From contig CAYNYF010000002.1 in NCBI GenBank assembly GCA_964401385.1, forward strand, positions 1 to 64,000: a stretch of DNA of 64,000 nucleotides, given 5' to 3'. Both the position numbers and the translations under genes were made by a program. The notes under the pieces are model-generated. The model worked only from the letters and a program-made list of their open reading frames with translations. It was not told the origin of the DNA and searched no databases. Shown here one piece after another: positions 24,645 through 31,894 of this stretch. This stretch comes from CAYNYF01 sp964401385 (GTDB lineage Bacteria; Planctomycetota; Phycisphaerae; SM23-33). Numbering within the stretch: the stretch's first letter is position 1; each line of letters opens with the position of its first letter.

Positions 24645-26513
24645 TCAAAACTCGTCCAGCTTCCTGCCCTTGACCGTCTTGCGCAGCACCTCGTCCATCT
24701 GGGCCTCGGTTAGGGGGGCCGCGGCGTCGTTGAGCATCTCCATGGCCGCGTAGATCTGATCGGGATCGTCCCCGGCCATGCGGGCCTTCAGCAGGGCCAC
24801 GGCGCTGTCCAGCATGCGGCGCTGCTGGTCGTTGAGGGCGCCGCCCGCGCCGGCGAGGGCCTGGCCCACCGCCTTGAGAATCCGCCCGGCCTCGTTGCGA
24901 AGGTCGATGAGTTGGTGGGCGAGCATGTCCTCGCCGGCCTTGGTGAGGGACTCCTTGACCATCTGCTCGACCTCCCGCCGCGTCAGCCCGTGGGAAGGGG
25001 TGATCTGGATGGAGGCGCTCTTGCCGCTGCGCTCCTCGCGGGCCGAGACGTTCAGAATGCCGTTGGCGTCGATGAGGAACGTCACGCGGATCCGCGGCGC
25101 CCCGGCGGGCATGGGCGGAATGCCGCGAAGCTGAAACCGTCCCAGCGAGCGGCAGTCGGCGGCCAGCTCGCGCTCGCCTTGCAGCACGTGGATGTCCACC
25201 GCAGTTTGCCCGTCCACGTACGTGGTGAATACCTCGGAGGTCTGGCAGGGGATGGTCGTGTTCCGCATGATCAGCTTGCCCGTCGCCCCGCCGAGCGTCT
25301 CGATCCCCAGCGACAGGGGGGTCACGTCCAGCAGCAGCATGTCGCGGCGGACGCCGGCGAGGATTCCCGCCTGCACCGCCGCCCCCAGGGCGACGACCTC
25401 TTCGGGATTCACGGCCGTGTAGAGCTTCTCGGCGCCGAACAGCTCTCCCACCCGGCGGCGGACGTAGGGGATCCGGGTGCAGCCGCCGACCATGACCACG
25501 CGGTCAATCTGCTCGGGCGCCAGGCGCGCGTCCGCCAGCGCCCTTCGGCAGTGCTCGATCGTGTGATCGATCCACTTGGCCGCCAGCGACTCAAACTCCT
25601 CTCGCGAAATGGTTCGCCGGAACGTCCTGCCCTCGCCGAGGTCCACCTCGACCGCGGCCTCGTCGGAATCACTGAGGCGGATCTTGGCCGCCTCGGCGAA
25701 GCTCCGCAGCGCCTGCCGTGTGGCCGGCGGGAAGGTGATGTTCTGGCCGTACCGGCGGCGGATCTCGCCCGCGATCAGGTCGATCAGCTCCCGGTCCAGG
25801 TCGTCGCCGCCCAGATGCGTGTCGCCATGAGTGGCCAGCACCTGGCAGACCCCGCCGGCGATCTTCAGGATGCTGATGTCGAAGGTGCCGCCGCCGAGAT
25901 CGAACACGGTCACGGTGGCGTCCTCCTGCCGGTCCAGGCCGTAGGCCAACGTCGCGGCGGTCGGCTCGTTGACGATCCGCTTGACCTCCAGGCCGGCGAT
26001 CCGCCCGGCGTCGCGCGTGGCCTGACGCTGGGCGTCGTCGAAGTAGGCCGGCACCGTGACCACCGCCTGAGTGATGGGCCTGCCCAGGGCCTTGGCGGCG
26101 CGGGCGCGGACCTCCGAAAGGATGATGGCGCTGAGCTGCTCGGGCGTCATCAAGCGCCCGTTGACGTCGACTTTGACCAGATCGCGCCCTCCGGCCGGGG
26201 CTTCGGTCGAGACGGCTGAGCCTTCCCCGCCGACCACGTGGTACGGCAGCACGCGCCGGTCCTCTGCCAGATCCGCCAGCCCCTTGCCCATCAGCCGCTT
26301 GACGGAATACACGGTCGTCAGCGGGTTGGCCACCGCGCCGGACTTGGCCTCGCTGCCGACGGAGACCGACCTGTCGGGATGGAAGGCGATCACGCTGGGC
26401 ATAAGGGAGTTGCCGGACTCGTCGCGGATGATCTCCGGCCCGGCGGGCGTCATCACCGCCGCCAGCGAATTGGTCGTGCCCAGGTCAATGCCGACTATAG
26501 CGTCGTCACTCAT
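24645..26513 (-). CDS. hscA: Fe-S assembly Hsp70 chaperone
   Basis: 622 residues, an Hsp70 ATPase with VGIDLGTTNSLAAVM at the start, VPAYFDDAQRQATRDAG and FDLGGGTFDISIL in the nucleotide-binding domain, VGGCTRIPYVRRRVGELFG, and a substrate-binding domain beginning DVTPLSLGIETLGG. HscA recognises the LPPVK loop of IscU and helps release the cluster to acceptor proteins. The assignment to HscA rather than DnaK rests on the operon position and on motifs such as GVFSTY-like VFTTYVDGQTAVDIHVLQGE and the short lid that ends KGRKLDEF, without the acidic DnaK tail. hscB lies 33 bases upstream. Confidence 0.93.
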   Translation of the reverse strand: MSDDAIVGIDLGTTNSLAAVMTPAGPEIIRDESGNSLMPSVIAFHPDRSVSVGSEAKSGAVANPLTTVYSVKRLMGKGLADLAEDRRVLPYHVVGGEGSAVSTEAPAGGRDLVKVDVNGRLMTPEQLSAIILSEVRARAAKALGRPITQAVVTVPAYFDDAQRQATRDAGRIAGLEVKRIVNEPTAATLAYGLDRQEDATVTVFDLGGGTFDISILKIAGGVCQVLATHGDTHLGGDDLDRELIDLIAGEIRRRYGQNITFPPATRQALRSFAEAAKIRLSDSDEAAVEVDLGEGRTFRRTISREEFESLAAKWIDHTIEHCRRALADARLAPEQIDRVVMVGGCTRIPYVRRRVGELFGAEKLYTAVNPEEVVALGAAVQAGILAGVRRDMLLLDVTPLSLGIETLGGATGKLIMRNTTIPCQTSEVFTTYVDGQTAVDIHVLQGERELAADCRSLGRFQLRGIPPMPAGAPRIRVTFLIDANGILNVSAREERSGKSASIQITPSHGLTRREVEQMVKESLTKAGEDMLAHQLIDLRNEAGRILKAVGQALAGAGGALNDQQRRMLDSAVALLKARMAGDDPDQIYAAMEMLNDAAAPLTEAQMDEVLRKTVKGRKLDEF

Positions 26514-26546
26514 CGCTGCTCTGTCCGTCGATTTATGTTTCAGCTT

Positions 26547-27194
26547 TCAGCTTTGCTCTTGTCGTGCCTGCGAGAGCAGTTTCCGCACGTAGGCCACGGC
26601 ATTGAGCTGCTTGCGGATCTCGTGCAGCAGGTCCTGGCGCGTGGCCTTGCAGGAAACGGCTTGGTCCAGTTCCGCGTACAGCCCGGCGACGTGCTTCATC
26701 AGCCCTTCCTGCTGGGTTTGCAGGACCGCGCCCAGGCGGGCCAGCTCCTCGGCCTTGCCGGCCGAGCGCGCGTCCATCAGCTCCTCCTGCATCATCATCA
26801 TCGTTTCAAGAAAGCCGTCCGGAACGGACTTGTCCTCGGCCGAGGGCGGCCCGCCCAACAGCTCCAGCAGATAGGCGGCGCGGCGGATCGGGTCGGACAG
26901 GGTCCGGTAGGCCTCGTTGATGGCCGCCGACACCGTCATCGACAGCGCCTGGGCCTCCGCCGAGTCGTCCACGTGATAGTCCGGGTGGGTGTGGCGCGAG
27001 AGGGCGACGTAGCTTTCGTGAAGGGCCTGCTGGTCGGCGTCAAACCGCCGCGGCAGCCCCAGGAGCTGGAAATGGTCGACCACGCCGGGAACGGGGTGGA
27101 GCGTCTGGCAGTAATCGCAGAACAGGGGGCTGGTCATCGGCCGGCTGCACCGAACGCATTTCTCCGGCAGCGCCTGATTGGTTTTCTCTTCCAT
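26547..27194 (-). CDS. hscB: Fe-S assembly J-domain co-chaperone with N-terminal zinc ribbon
   Basis: 215 residues. The J domain contains FQLLGLPRRFDADQQALHES and the HPD triad in RHTHPDYHVDD. The C-terminal helical domain (FLETMMMMQEELMDARSAG and following) binds IscU. HscB stimulates HscA ATPase and escorts IscU to it. Unlike E. coli HscB, it carries Cys13, Cys16, Cys26 and Cys29 in two CxxC pairs before the J domain, the arrangement known from human HSC20, where zinc is bound. The protein is about 40 residues longer than the enterobacterial form. 94 bases separate it from iscA, the largest gap within the operon, and nothing was seen in that gap. Confidence 0.9.
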   Translation of the reverse strand: MEEKTNQALPEKCVRCSRPMTSPLFCDYCQTLHPVPGVVDHFQLLGLPRRFDADQQALHESYVALSRHTHPDYHVDDSAEAQALSMTVSAAINEAYRTLSDPIRRAAYLLELLGGPPSAEDKSVPDGFLETMMMMQEELMDARSAGKAEELARLGAVLQTQQEGLMKHVAGLYAELDQAVSCKATRQDLLHEIRKQLNAVAYVRKLLSQARQEQS

Positions 27195-27288
27195 GGCGTT
27201 GGCCCCACTTTCTCAGGACCGCCGGACTGGGGCTCGCCGCGGAGCTTGTGGGCCTCCCGAACGTGTAGGATCCGACATAGCGGTGCCT

Positions 27289-27618
27289 TTACGTCCGGAA
27301 GCTTGCCCCGCAGCCGCAGCGGGCCTTGGCGTTGGGGTTGTTGAAGACGAACCCGCCGCCGAGGAGCTTGTCGTCGTAGTCGACTTCGGTGCCGTTGAGG
27401 TAGAGATAGCTCTTGGGATCGCAGATGATCTTGACCCCGCTGGAGTCGAACGCCTCGTCGTCATCGGCCGGGCTTTTCGCCACATCCAGGGTGTAGGAGA
27501 ACCCGCTGCACCCGCCGCCTTTGACGCCCACACGCAGACACGCCCCCTCGGGCATCTCGTTTTCGCCGAAGGCCTTCTTGACCTTCGCGGCAGCCTTTTC
27601 CGTCAGCGTAATGACCAT
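27289..27618 (-). CDS. iscA: A-type Fe-S cluster carrier
   Basis: 109 residues of the IscA/ErpA/SufA family. Three conserved cysteines are present: Cys37 in GGGCSGFSY, and Cys101 and Cys103 in RCGCGASF. They hold a [2Fe-2S] or [4Fe-4S] cluster or iron for transfer to target enzymes. ATG 27618 has GGAGG five bases upstream, two bases after the iscU stop. A much longer frame in the same register extends upstream but overlaps iscU and is not real. Position between iscU and hscB supports the name IscA; ErpA-type function is equally possible for this family. Confidence 0.92.
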   Translation of the reverse strand: MVITLTEKAAAKVKKAFGENEMPEGACLRVGVKGGGCSGFSYTLDVAKSPADDDEAFDSSGVKIICDPKSYLYLNGTEVDYDDKLLGGGFVFNNPNAKARCGCGASFRT

Positions 27619-27620
27619 GA

Positions 27621-28100
27621 TCAACCTCCGGGTCGACCGAGCCGCAGGCCGACCTGTCGTTGTGAACTCTCGTCGGGCGAGCCCTCGCCGGCCTCCTCGG
27701 CCGAGGAGGCCGCCTCCGATCCACCGTTCTTCCGCTTCCAGTCCGCGATGGCGGCCTTGACCGCGTCCTCGGCCAGGACCGAGCAGTGAATCTTGACCGG
27801 CGGCAGGGCCAGCTCCTCGGCCAGGGCGGTGTTCTTCAGCTCCTGGGCATTTTCCACCGTCCTGCCCTTGAGCCACTCGGTGGCCAGCGAGCTGGCGGCG
27901 ATGGCCGCCCCGCAGCCGAACGTCTTGAACTTGGCGTCGGTGATGACGCCATCGTCGTCCACCTTGATCTGGAGCTTCATCACGTCTCCGCATTCGGGGG
28001 CCCCGACCACGCCGGTGCCCACGTCGTCGGCGCTCTTGTCCAGCGACCCGATGTTCCGCGGGTTGTTGAAGTGGTCCAGTACTTTGTCCGAGTACGTCAC
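27621..28100 (-). CDS. iscU: Fe-S cluster scaffold with C-terminal extension
   Basis: 159 residues starting at GTG 28100 (AAGGA nearby), one base after the iscS stop codon region. Scaffold residues fall at the E. coli positions: Cys37 and Asp39 (PECGDVM), Cys63 (FGCGAA), His105 and Cys106 (KIHCSVL), and the HscA recognition motif LPPVK at 99-103. Clusters are built here from IscS sulfur before transfer. E. coli IscU has 128 residues; this protein has an extra, low-complexity acidic to basic tail of about 30 residues (GGSEAASSAEEAGEGSPDES and beyond). The tail could be a real linker or a late shift of the stop codon. The scaffold call is firm. Confidence 0.93.
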   Translation of the reverse strand: MTYSDKVLDHFNNPRNIGSLDKSADDVGTGVVGAPECGDVMKLQIKVDDDGVITDAKFKTFGCGAAIAASSLATEWLKGRTVENAQELKNTALAEELALPPVKIHCSVLAEDAVKAAIADWKRKNGGSEAASSAEEAGEGSPDESSQRQVGLRLGRPGG

Positions 28101-28102
28101 GG

Positions 28103-29314
28103 TCAGTGTCCTTCCGTCGTTCCTGCCGCTCCCTCCTGTGCTGTTTCGTACAGCGGCGAGAGTTCGCGAAGCTGGTTTACGCTCTCGACGACGCGGGCGA
28201 TGGCGTAACCAACCTCCTCGGGCGTATTGAACCGGCCCAGCGAAAAGCGGATCGAGCCGTGGGCCAGCTCGTCGGAGACGCCCAGCGCTCGCAGCACGAA
28301 GCTCGGCTCCAGCGACGCGCTGGTGCAGGCGGAGCCGGAGGAAACGGCCACGTCGCTCATCTTCATCATCAGCGACTCGCCTTCCACGTATCCGAAGGAC
28401 AGGTTCAGCGTGTTGGGCAGCCGCCGGGTCGGATGGCCGTTCAGCTTGACGTGATCTAGCCCGGCCGTAATGCCCTGATGCAGGCGATCGCGCAGCGCCT
28501 CCAACCGCCGGGCCTCGGCGGGCATCTCCCGGCCGCAGATGTCCGCCGCCGCGGCCAGCCCGACGATGCCGGCGACGTTCAGGGTGCCGCTGCGCATTCC
28601 CCGCTCGTGCCCGCCGCCGTGCATCTGAATCGCCAGGCGCACGCGCGGGCCCTTGCGGCGAACGTACAGCGCCCCGATTCCCTTCGGACCGTAAATCTTG
28701 TGGGCCGAGAGGCTTAGCAGGTCGATCCCCATCGCTTCCACGTCGATGGGTATCTTGCCGTAAGCCTGGGTCGCGTCGGTGTGGAACAGGACGCCCCTTT
28801 CCTTGGCCACCGCGGCGATCTCGGCGACCGGGTGGATCGTGCCGATCTCGTTGTTGGCGACCATGATGGTGATGAGGATGGTCTTGTCGGTGATCGCCTC
28901 GGCCACCTGCTCGGGCGTGACCAGGCCGTACTCGTCGGTCGGCAGAAACGTCACCCGGCAGCCGTGCCGGGCAAGGTATGCGCAGGTGTCCAAGACGGCC
29001 TTGTGCTCCGTGGCACAGGTGATGATGTGATCGCCCTTGTCGCGACGCATCTCGGCCACGCCCTTGATGGCGAGGTTGTCGCTCTCGGTGGCGCCGCTGG
29101 TGAAGATGATCTCCTTGGGCGTTGCCCCGATCAGGGCCGCGACCTGCTCGCGGGCGGCCTCGACGGCAGCCTCGGCCTTCCAGCCGAACGAGTGCGAGTG
29201 GCTGGCGGCGTTGCCGAACTGGTCCTTGAAATAGGGGAGCATTGTCTCGAGCACGCGCGGGTCCACGGGCGTGGTCGCATTGTTGTCGAGATAGATCGGC
29301 GTTTTGACGGTCAT
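28103..29314 (-). CDS. iscS: cysteine desulfurase
   Basis: 403 residues, a PLP enzyme that removes sulfur from cysteine and passes it as persulfide to IscU. Visible are IYLDNNATTPVDPRVLE at the start, FTSGATESDNLAIKGVAE, TCATEHKAVLD with the PLP-stacking His, DATQAYGKIPIDV, the PLP lysine in LSLSAHKIYGPKGIGALYVRR, and the mobile-loop catalytic cysteine in SGSACTSASLEPS. The loop sequence is that of group I (IscS/NifS) enzymes, not SufS. The start is ATG 29314, right after iscR with an 11-base gap. Second gene of the operon; IscS may also feed tRNA thiolation. Confidence 0.95.
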   Translation of the reverse strand: MTVKTPIYLDNNATTPVDPRVLETMLPYFKDQFGNAASHSHSFGWKAEAAVEAAREQVAALIGATPKEIIFTSGATESDNLAIKGVAEMRRDKGDHIITCATEHKAVLDTCAYLARHGCRVTFLPTDEYGLVTPEQVAEAITDKTILITIMVANNEIGTIHPVAEIAAVAKERGVLFHTDATQAYGKIPIDVEAMGIDLLSLSAHKIYGPKGIGALYVRRKGPRVRLAIQMHGGGHERGMRSGTLNVAGIVGLAAAADICGREMPAEARRLEALRDRLHQGITAGLDHVKLNGHPTRRLPNTLNLSFGYVEGESLMMKMSDVAVSSGSACTSASLEPSFVLRALGVSDELAHGSIRFSLGRFNTPEEVGYAIARVVESVNQLRELSPLYETAQEGAAGTTEGH

Positions 29315-29325
29315 GGGACGTCTCT

Positions 29326-29769
29326 CTACTTGTCCGCCGCGGGCAGCGACGGCTTGACGATGTCGGCCAGCGACACCGTCCTGAGGAAGTCGCTGAGCCT
29401 TCGCTGTACGCGGTGGACCGGGTCGGCGATGGGGCAGCGATCCAGCAGGCGGCAGGGGGCGCCGTTGTCGACTTCCTCACCTTCGGCGACGCACTCGGCC
29501 AGCCGGATGGGGCCCTCTACGGCTGTGATCAGATCGGCCAGAGAAATCTCCGCCGGACCGCGCGCCAGGCGGTAACCGCCGCGGACGCCGCGGACCGACT
29601 CGACGAACCCGGCCGATGAAAGCTGCTTCAGCACGTTCATCAGCAGCGACAGCGGCACGCCGGATCGGCCGGCTATCTCCCGGGCGCTGGAGACCTGCTC
29701 CTCGGCCAGCCTCGCCAGGTGCGTCATCGCGATCAACCCGTAACCGGTCTTCTTGGTCAGAGCTAACAT
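29326..29769 (-). CDS. iscR: Rrf2-family regulator of the isc operon
   Basis: 147 residues. The winged-helix N-terminus (LTKKTGYGLIAMTHLARLAE, VRGVRGGYRLAR) is typical of Rrf2. Cys93, Cys106 and Cys112 could bind an Fe-S cluster, but the spacing is C-x12-C-x5-C, unlike the C-x5-C-x5-C-x2-H of E. coli IscR, so the sensing chemistry may differ. It is the first gene of the operon and is preceded by two tandem operator-like repeats (29800-29858), as expected of an autoregulated Fe-S sensor. The name iscR is given by context; a SufR- or RsrR-like member of Rrf2 cannot be excluded. Confidence 0.88.
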   Translation of the reverse strand: MLALTKKTGYGLIAMTHLARLAEEQVSSAREIAGRSGVPLSLLMNVLKQLSSAGFVESVRGVRGGYRLARGPAEISLADLITAVEGPIRLAECVAEGEEVDNGAPCRLLDRCPIADPVHRVQRRLSDFLRTVSLADIVKPSLPAADK

Positions 29770-30006
29770 TCAAATATCCATTGACATCAGGTCCATTGAA
29801 ATATAGCACCCTTTTGGTACTATTTCCAGCCCAATATAGGACTATTTCGGTACGATTTCCAGCAAAATTCTCAGAAAAACAGGCGAATCCAGCAGATCCC
29901 CGTGATTTCTCTAAGTTGCTGCTTTGACAAGGCTAACGCGACGAACAAACGTCTCGCCTGGCCGGGGTCGCCCCCCGGTGCCGGCCCGCTGGCGGTCCGC
30001 TGCCAC
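29770..30006 (-). other. isc operon control region
   Basis: 237 bases between the HAD gene 3' end and iscR. The part next to iscR is AT-rich and holds the operator repeats described separately. The distal part (about 29880-30006) shows no gene or recognisable site. Confidence 0.6.
29800..29858 (-). promoter_or_regulatory. two tandem IscR/Rrf2-type operators overlapping the isc promoter
   Basis: On the minus strand a 26-base unit, AAATMGTACC followed by six bases and GTSCTATATT, occurs at 29833-29858 and again at 29800-29825. The copies agree at 21 of 26 positions and are 33 bases (about three helical turns) apart. Each is an imperfect dyad. The downstream copy contains TATATT, which could be the -10 element about 35 bases before the ATG. 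The layout fits an autoregulated Rrf2 promoter. Confidence 0.65.
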
Positions 30007-30735
30007 TCAGACGGGGAGGCCCCATTCTCGCAGGGGGTCGATGATTTGGCCAACGCTGCTCACGGCCGCGTCGGCTGCGGTCGCGGGCTCGCCGTCCGGA
30101 TGCACGATCCGGATCGCCCGCATGCCGGCCTGCCTGGCTCCGACGATGTCGGTCTCCTCCAAGTCGCCGACGTGGACGGCCTGTGTCGGCTTGCAGCCCA
30201 GCCGGTACAAGGTGTGATGAAACTGGCGAACCTCCGGCTTGGTCGTGCCGGTCTGGTCGGAGAAGGTGAAATGGTCCAGCAACTGTGCGATGCCGTCTTG
30301 CTCCATGACCGCGTACAGGTCGTGGCCGAGGGTCATTCCCGTGTCGCTGATGATCGCCAGCGCCACCCGCCCGTGCAGTGCCGTCAAGAGCGGCATGGCC
30401 CCGTCGGCCGGCACTGGCGGCTCGTCGCGCCCGGCCGAAGATATCAGCTCCCCCAGCCGGGCCGCCTCGGAGGCGCCCAGTCTGATTCCCATGGCTCCGG
30501 CCAGCCGCCGACCCATCTCCTCGGCGTCGAAGGCGGCGTGGCGGACGGCGCGATAGTGGTCCAGGTCGTGCCGGAGAATGCCAAAGGCGTAGCTCAACTG
30601 GCTGTCGGCGACTTCCTTGCCGACTCTCGCCAGAAATCCCCGGCTGTAGTCCTCACGCAGTCGCTGCCGGCGGTTCATGGCCGGCCCCTCCACGTACAGC
30701 GTGTTCCAGAAGTCGAACGTCACCGCCCGGATCAC
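30007..30735 (-). CDS. HAD-superfamily hydrolase
   Basis: 242 residues. Motif I is TFDFWNTLY, with the nucleophile Asp but Trp at the +2 position instead of Asp, a variant frequent in the FDxWNTL branch of HAD proteins. Motif II is AIISDTG, motif III the lysine in TTKPEVRQF, and motif IV VHVGDLEETDIVGARQAGM. A helical cap lies between motifs I and II. Likely a small-molecule phosphatase; the substrate cannot be predicted. The GTG start overlaps the TGA of the Gfo/Idh/MocA gene (GTGA), so the two are translationally coupled. Confidence 0.85.
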   Translation of the reverse strand: MIRAVTFDFWNTLYVEGPAMNRRQRLREDYSRGFLARVGKEVADSQLSYAFGILRHDLDHYRAVRHAAFDAEEMGRRLAGAMGIRLGASEAARLGELISSAGRDEPPVPADGAMPLLTALHGRVALAIISDTGMTLGHDLYAVMEQDGIAQLLDHFTFSDQTGTTKPEVRQFHHTLYRLGCKPTQAVHVGDLEETDIVGARQAGMRAIRIVHPDGEPATAADAAVSSVGQIIDPLREWGLPV

Positions 30736-31775
30736 GATCGCACCGCCGCCGGCCGGCCGGACTCGATGCTCTCGTGGATGGCGGCGATGGCGGCGACGTT
30801 GGCCAGGCCGTCTTCCAGCGGGCATGGCGGGGCGTTGCCGGCGACCAGGGCCGAAACGAACTCCGCGAACATCAGCGCCGGCGGCGAAGCGGCCGCGCCC
30901 GTCAGCGTCACCCCGATGGTGGAGGGATGCTCGTACCGCCCAGTCGCCTTGTGTAGCATCTGGTCGGTCAGGTCCGCCCGCACCGAACCGGATTGCCCGA
31001 CCATCTCGTGGCGAAACTGGAAGATCAGCGGCAGCGAGACTGGCAGCACCCAGCAGGAGCTGAACGACCCGACCATCCCGCCGTCGAACTGGATGAGGGC
31101 GTGGATGGCGTCGTACGTGTCGATGCCCCGCCCGGTCAGAATGCCTTTGTGCCCGGCCGCGTGCACGCCGACGGGCCTTTGGTTGGCGATCCAGCCCGCC
31201 AGCTCCACCGTGTGGGCCATGAGAAACCACCCCGGCGAGGACTTGCCCAGCCAGCTCAGCAGCTTTGTCGGTACGTCGATGCGGTCGTCGAGCTGGGAGT
31301 TGCAGGAGATGATCGCTCCCAACTCGCCGGCCTCGGCCGCGGCCTTCATCGCCGACAGCGGCGGGTTCCAGTGGTTCTCGAAGGCGACCATTGCCCGCAC
31401 GCCCGCGTCGGCCACGGCCCGGCATACCTTGCGGGCATCGGCCACGCTCATGGCCAGGGGCTTTTCGATCAAGAGGTGGCAGCCCGCGCCGGCGGCCGCG
31501 AGGGCGGGGACGACGTGGGCAAAGTCCGGCGTCGCGACCACCACCGCCTCCGGCGAGCACTTCCGGCACATCTCGCCCGTCTCGGCAAAACCGGGAACGC
31601 CGAGCTCCCCCTGCCCGGCGGCGCGGGCGGCGGCGTCGAGGTCGCAAAACCCCGCCAGCTCGACGTTCGCCATGGAACGGCAAATCGCGGCGTACATCCG
31701 ACCGCGGATGCCCATCCCCACGATGCCCACGCGAATCGGGCCTTTCCTGCCGCTGCTCGTCCGTCGTGCTGCCAT
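30732..31775 (-). CDS. Gfo/Idh/MocA family oxidoreductase
   Basis: 347 residues. The N-terminal Rossmann fold starts RVGIVGMGIRGRMYAAI, followed by AVVVATPDFAHVVPALAAAG and the family signature EKPLAMSVADAR with the EKP lysine. The C-terminal alpha/beta domain follows. These enzymes use NAD(P) to oxidise or reduce sugars, inositols and related compounds, and are greatly expanded in planctomycetes. No signal peptide or Tat motif is seen. Co-translated with the HAD gene downstream, which suggests a small sugar-phosphate pathway. The substrate is unknown. ATG 31775 chosen. Confidence 0.9.
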   Translation of the reverse strand: MAARRTSSGRKGPIRVGIVGMGIRGRMYAAICRSMANVELAGFCDLDAAARAAGQGELGVPGFAETGEMCRKCSPEAVVVATPDFAHVVPALAAAGAGCHLLIEKPLAMSVADARKVCRAVADAGVRAMVAFENHWNPPLSAMKAAAEAGELGAIISCNSQLDDRIDVPTKLLSWLGKSSPGWFLMAHTVELAGWIANQRPVGVHAAGHKGILTGRGIDTYDAIHALIQFDGGMVGSFSSCWVLPVSLPLIFQFRHEMVGQSGSVRADLTDQMLHKATGRYEHPSTIGVTLTGAAASPPALMFAEFVSALVAGNAPPCPLEDGLANVAAIAAIHESIESGRPAAVRS

Positions 31776-31802
31776 CGGCTGTCTTTTCCTGATCCGCCGC
31801 GC

Positions 31803-31831
31803 TTGACTCCCGCGTGCCGGTGGATTCTAAC
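31803..31831 (+). promoter_or_regulatory. putative sigma-70-type promoter for the transglutaminase cluster
   Basis: TTGACT (31803-31808), 17 bases, TCTAAC (31826-31831). The predicted start is near 31838, about 57 bases before the ATG of the first gene. Confidence 0.45.
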
Positions 31832-31894
31832 ACAGCGCGTGAGAGAAGACCTCCGACAGCGTCAAGATTGACGTAACGCCAAGGGAGAGGACCA

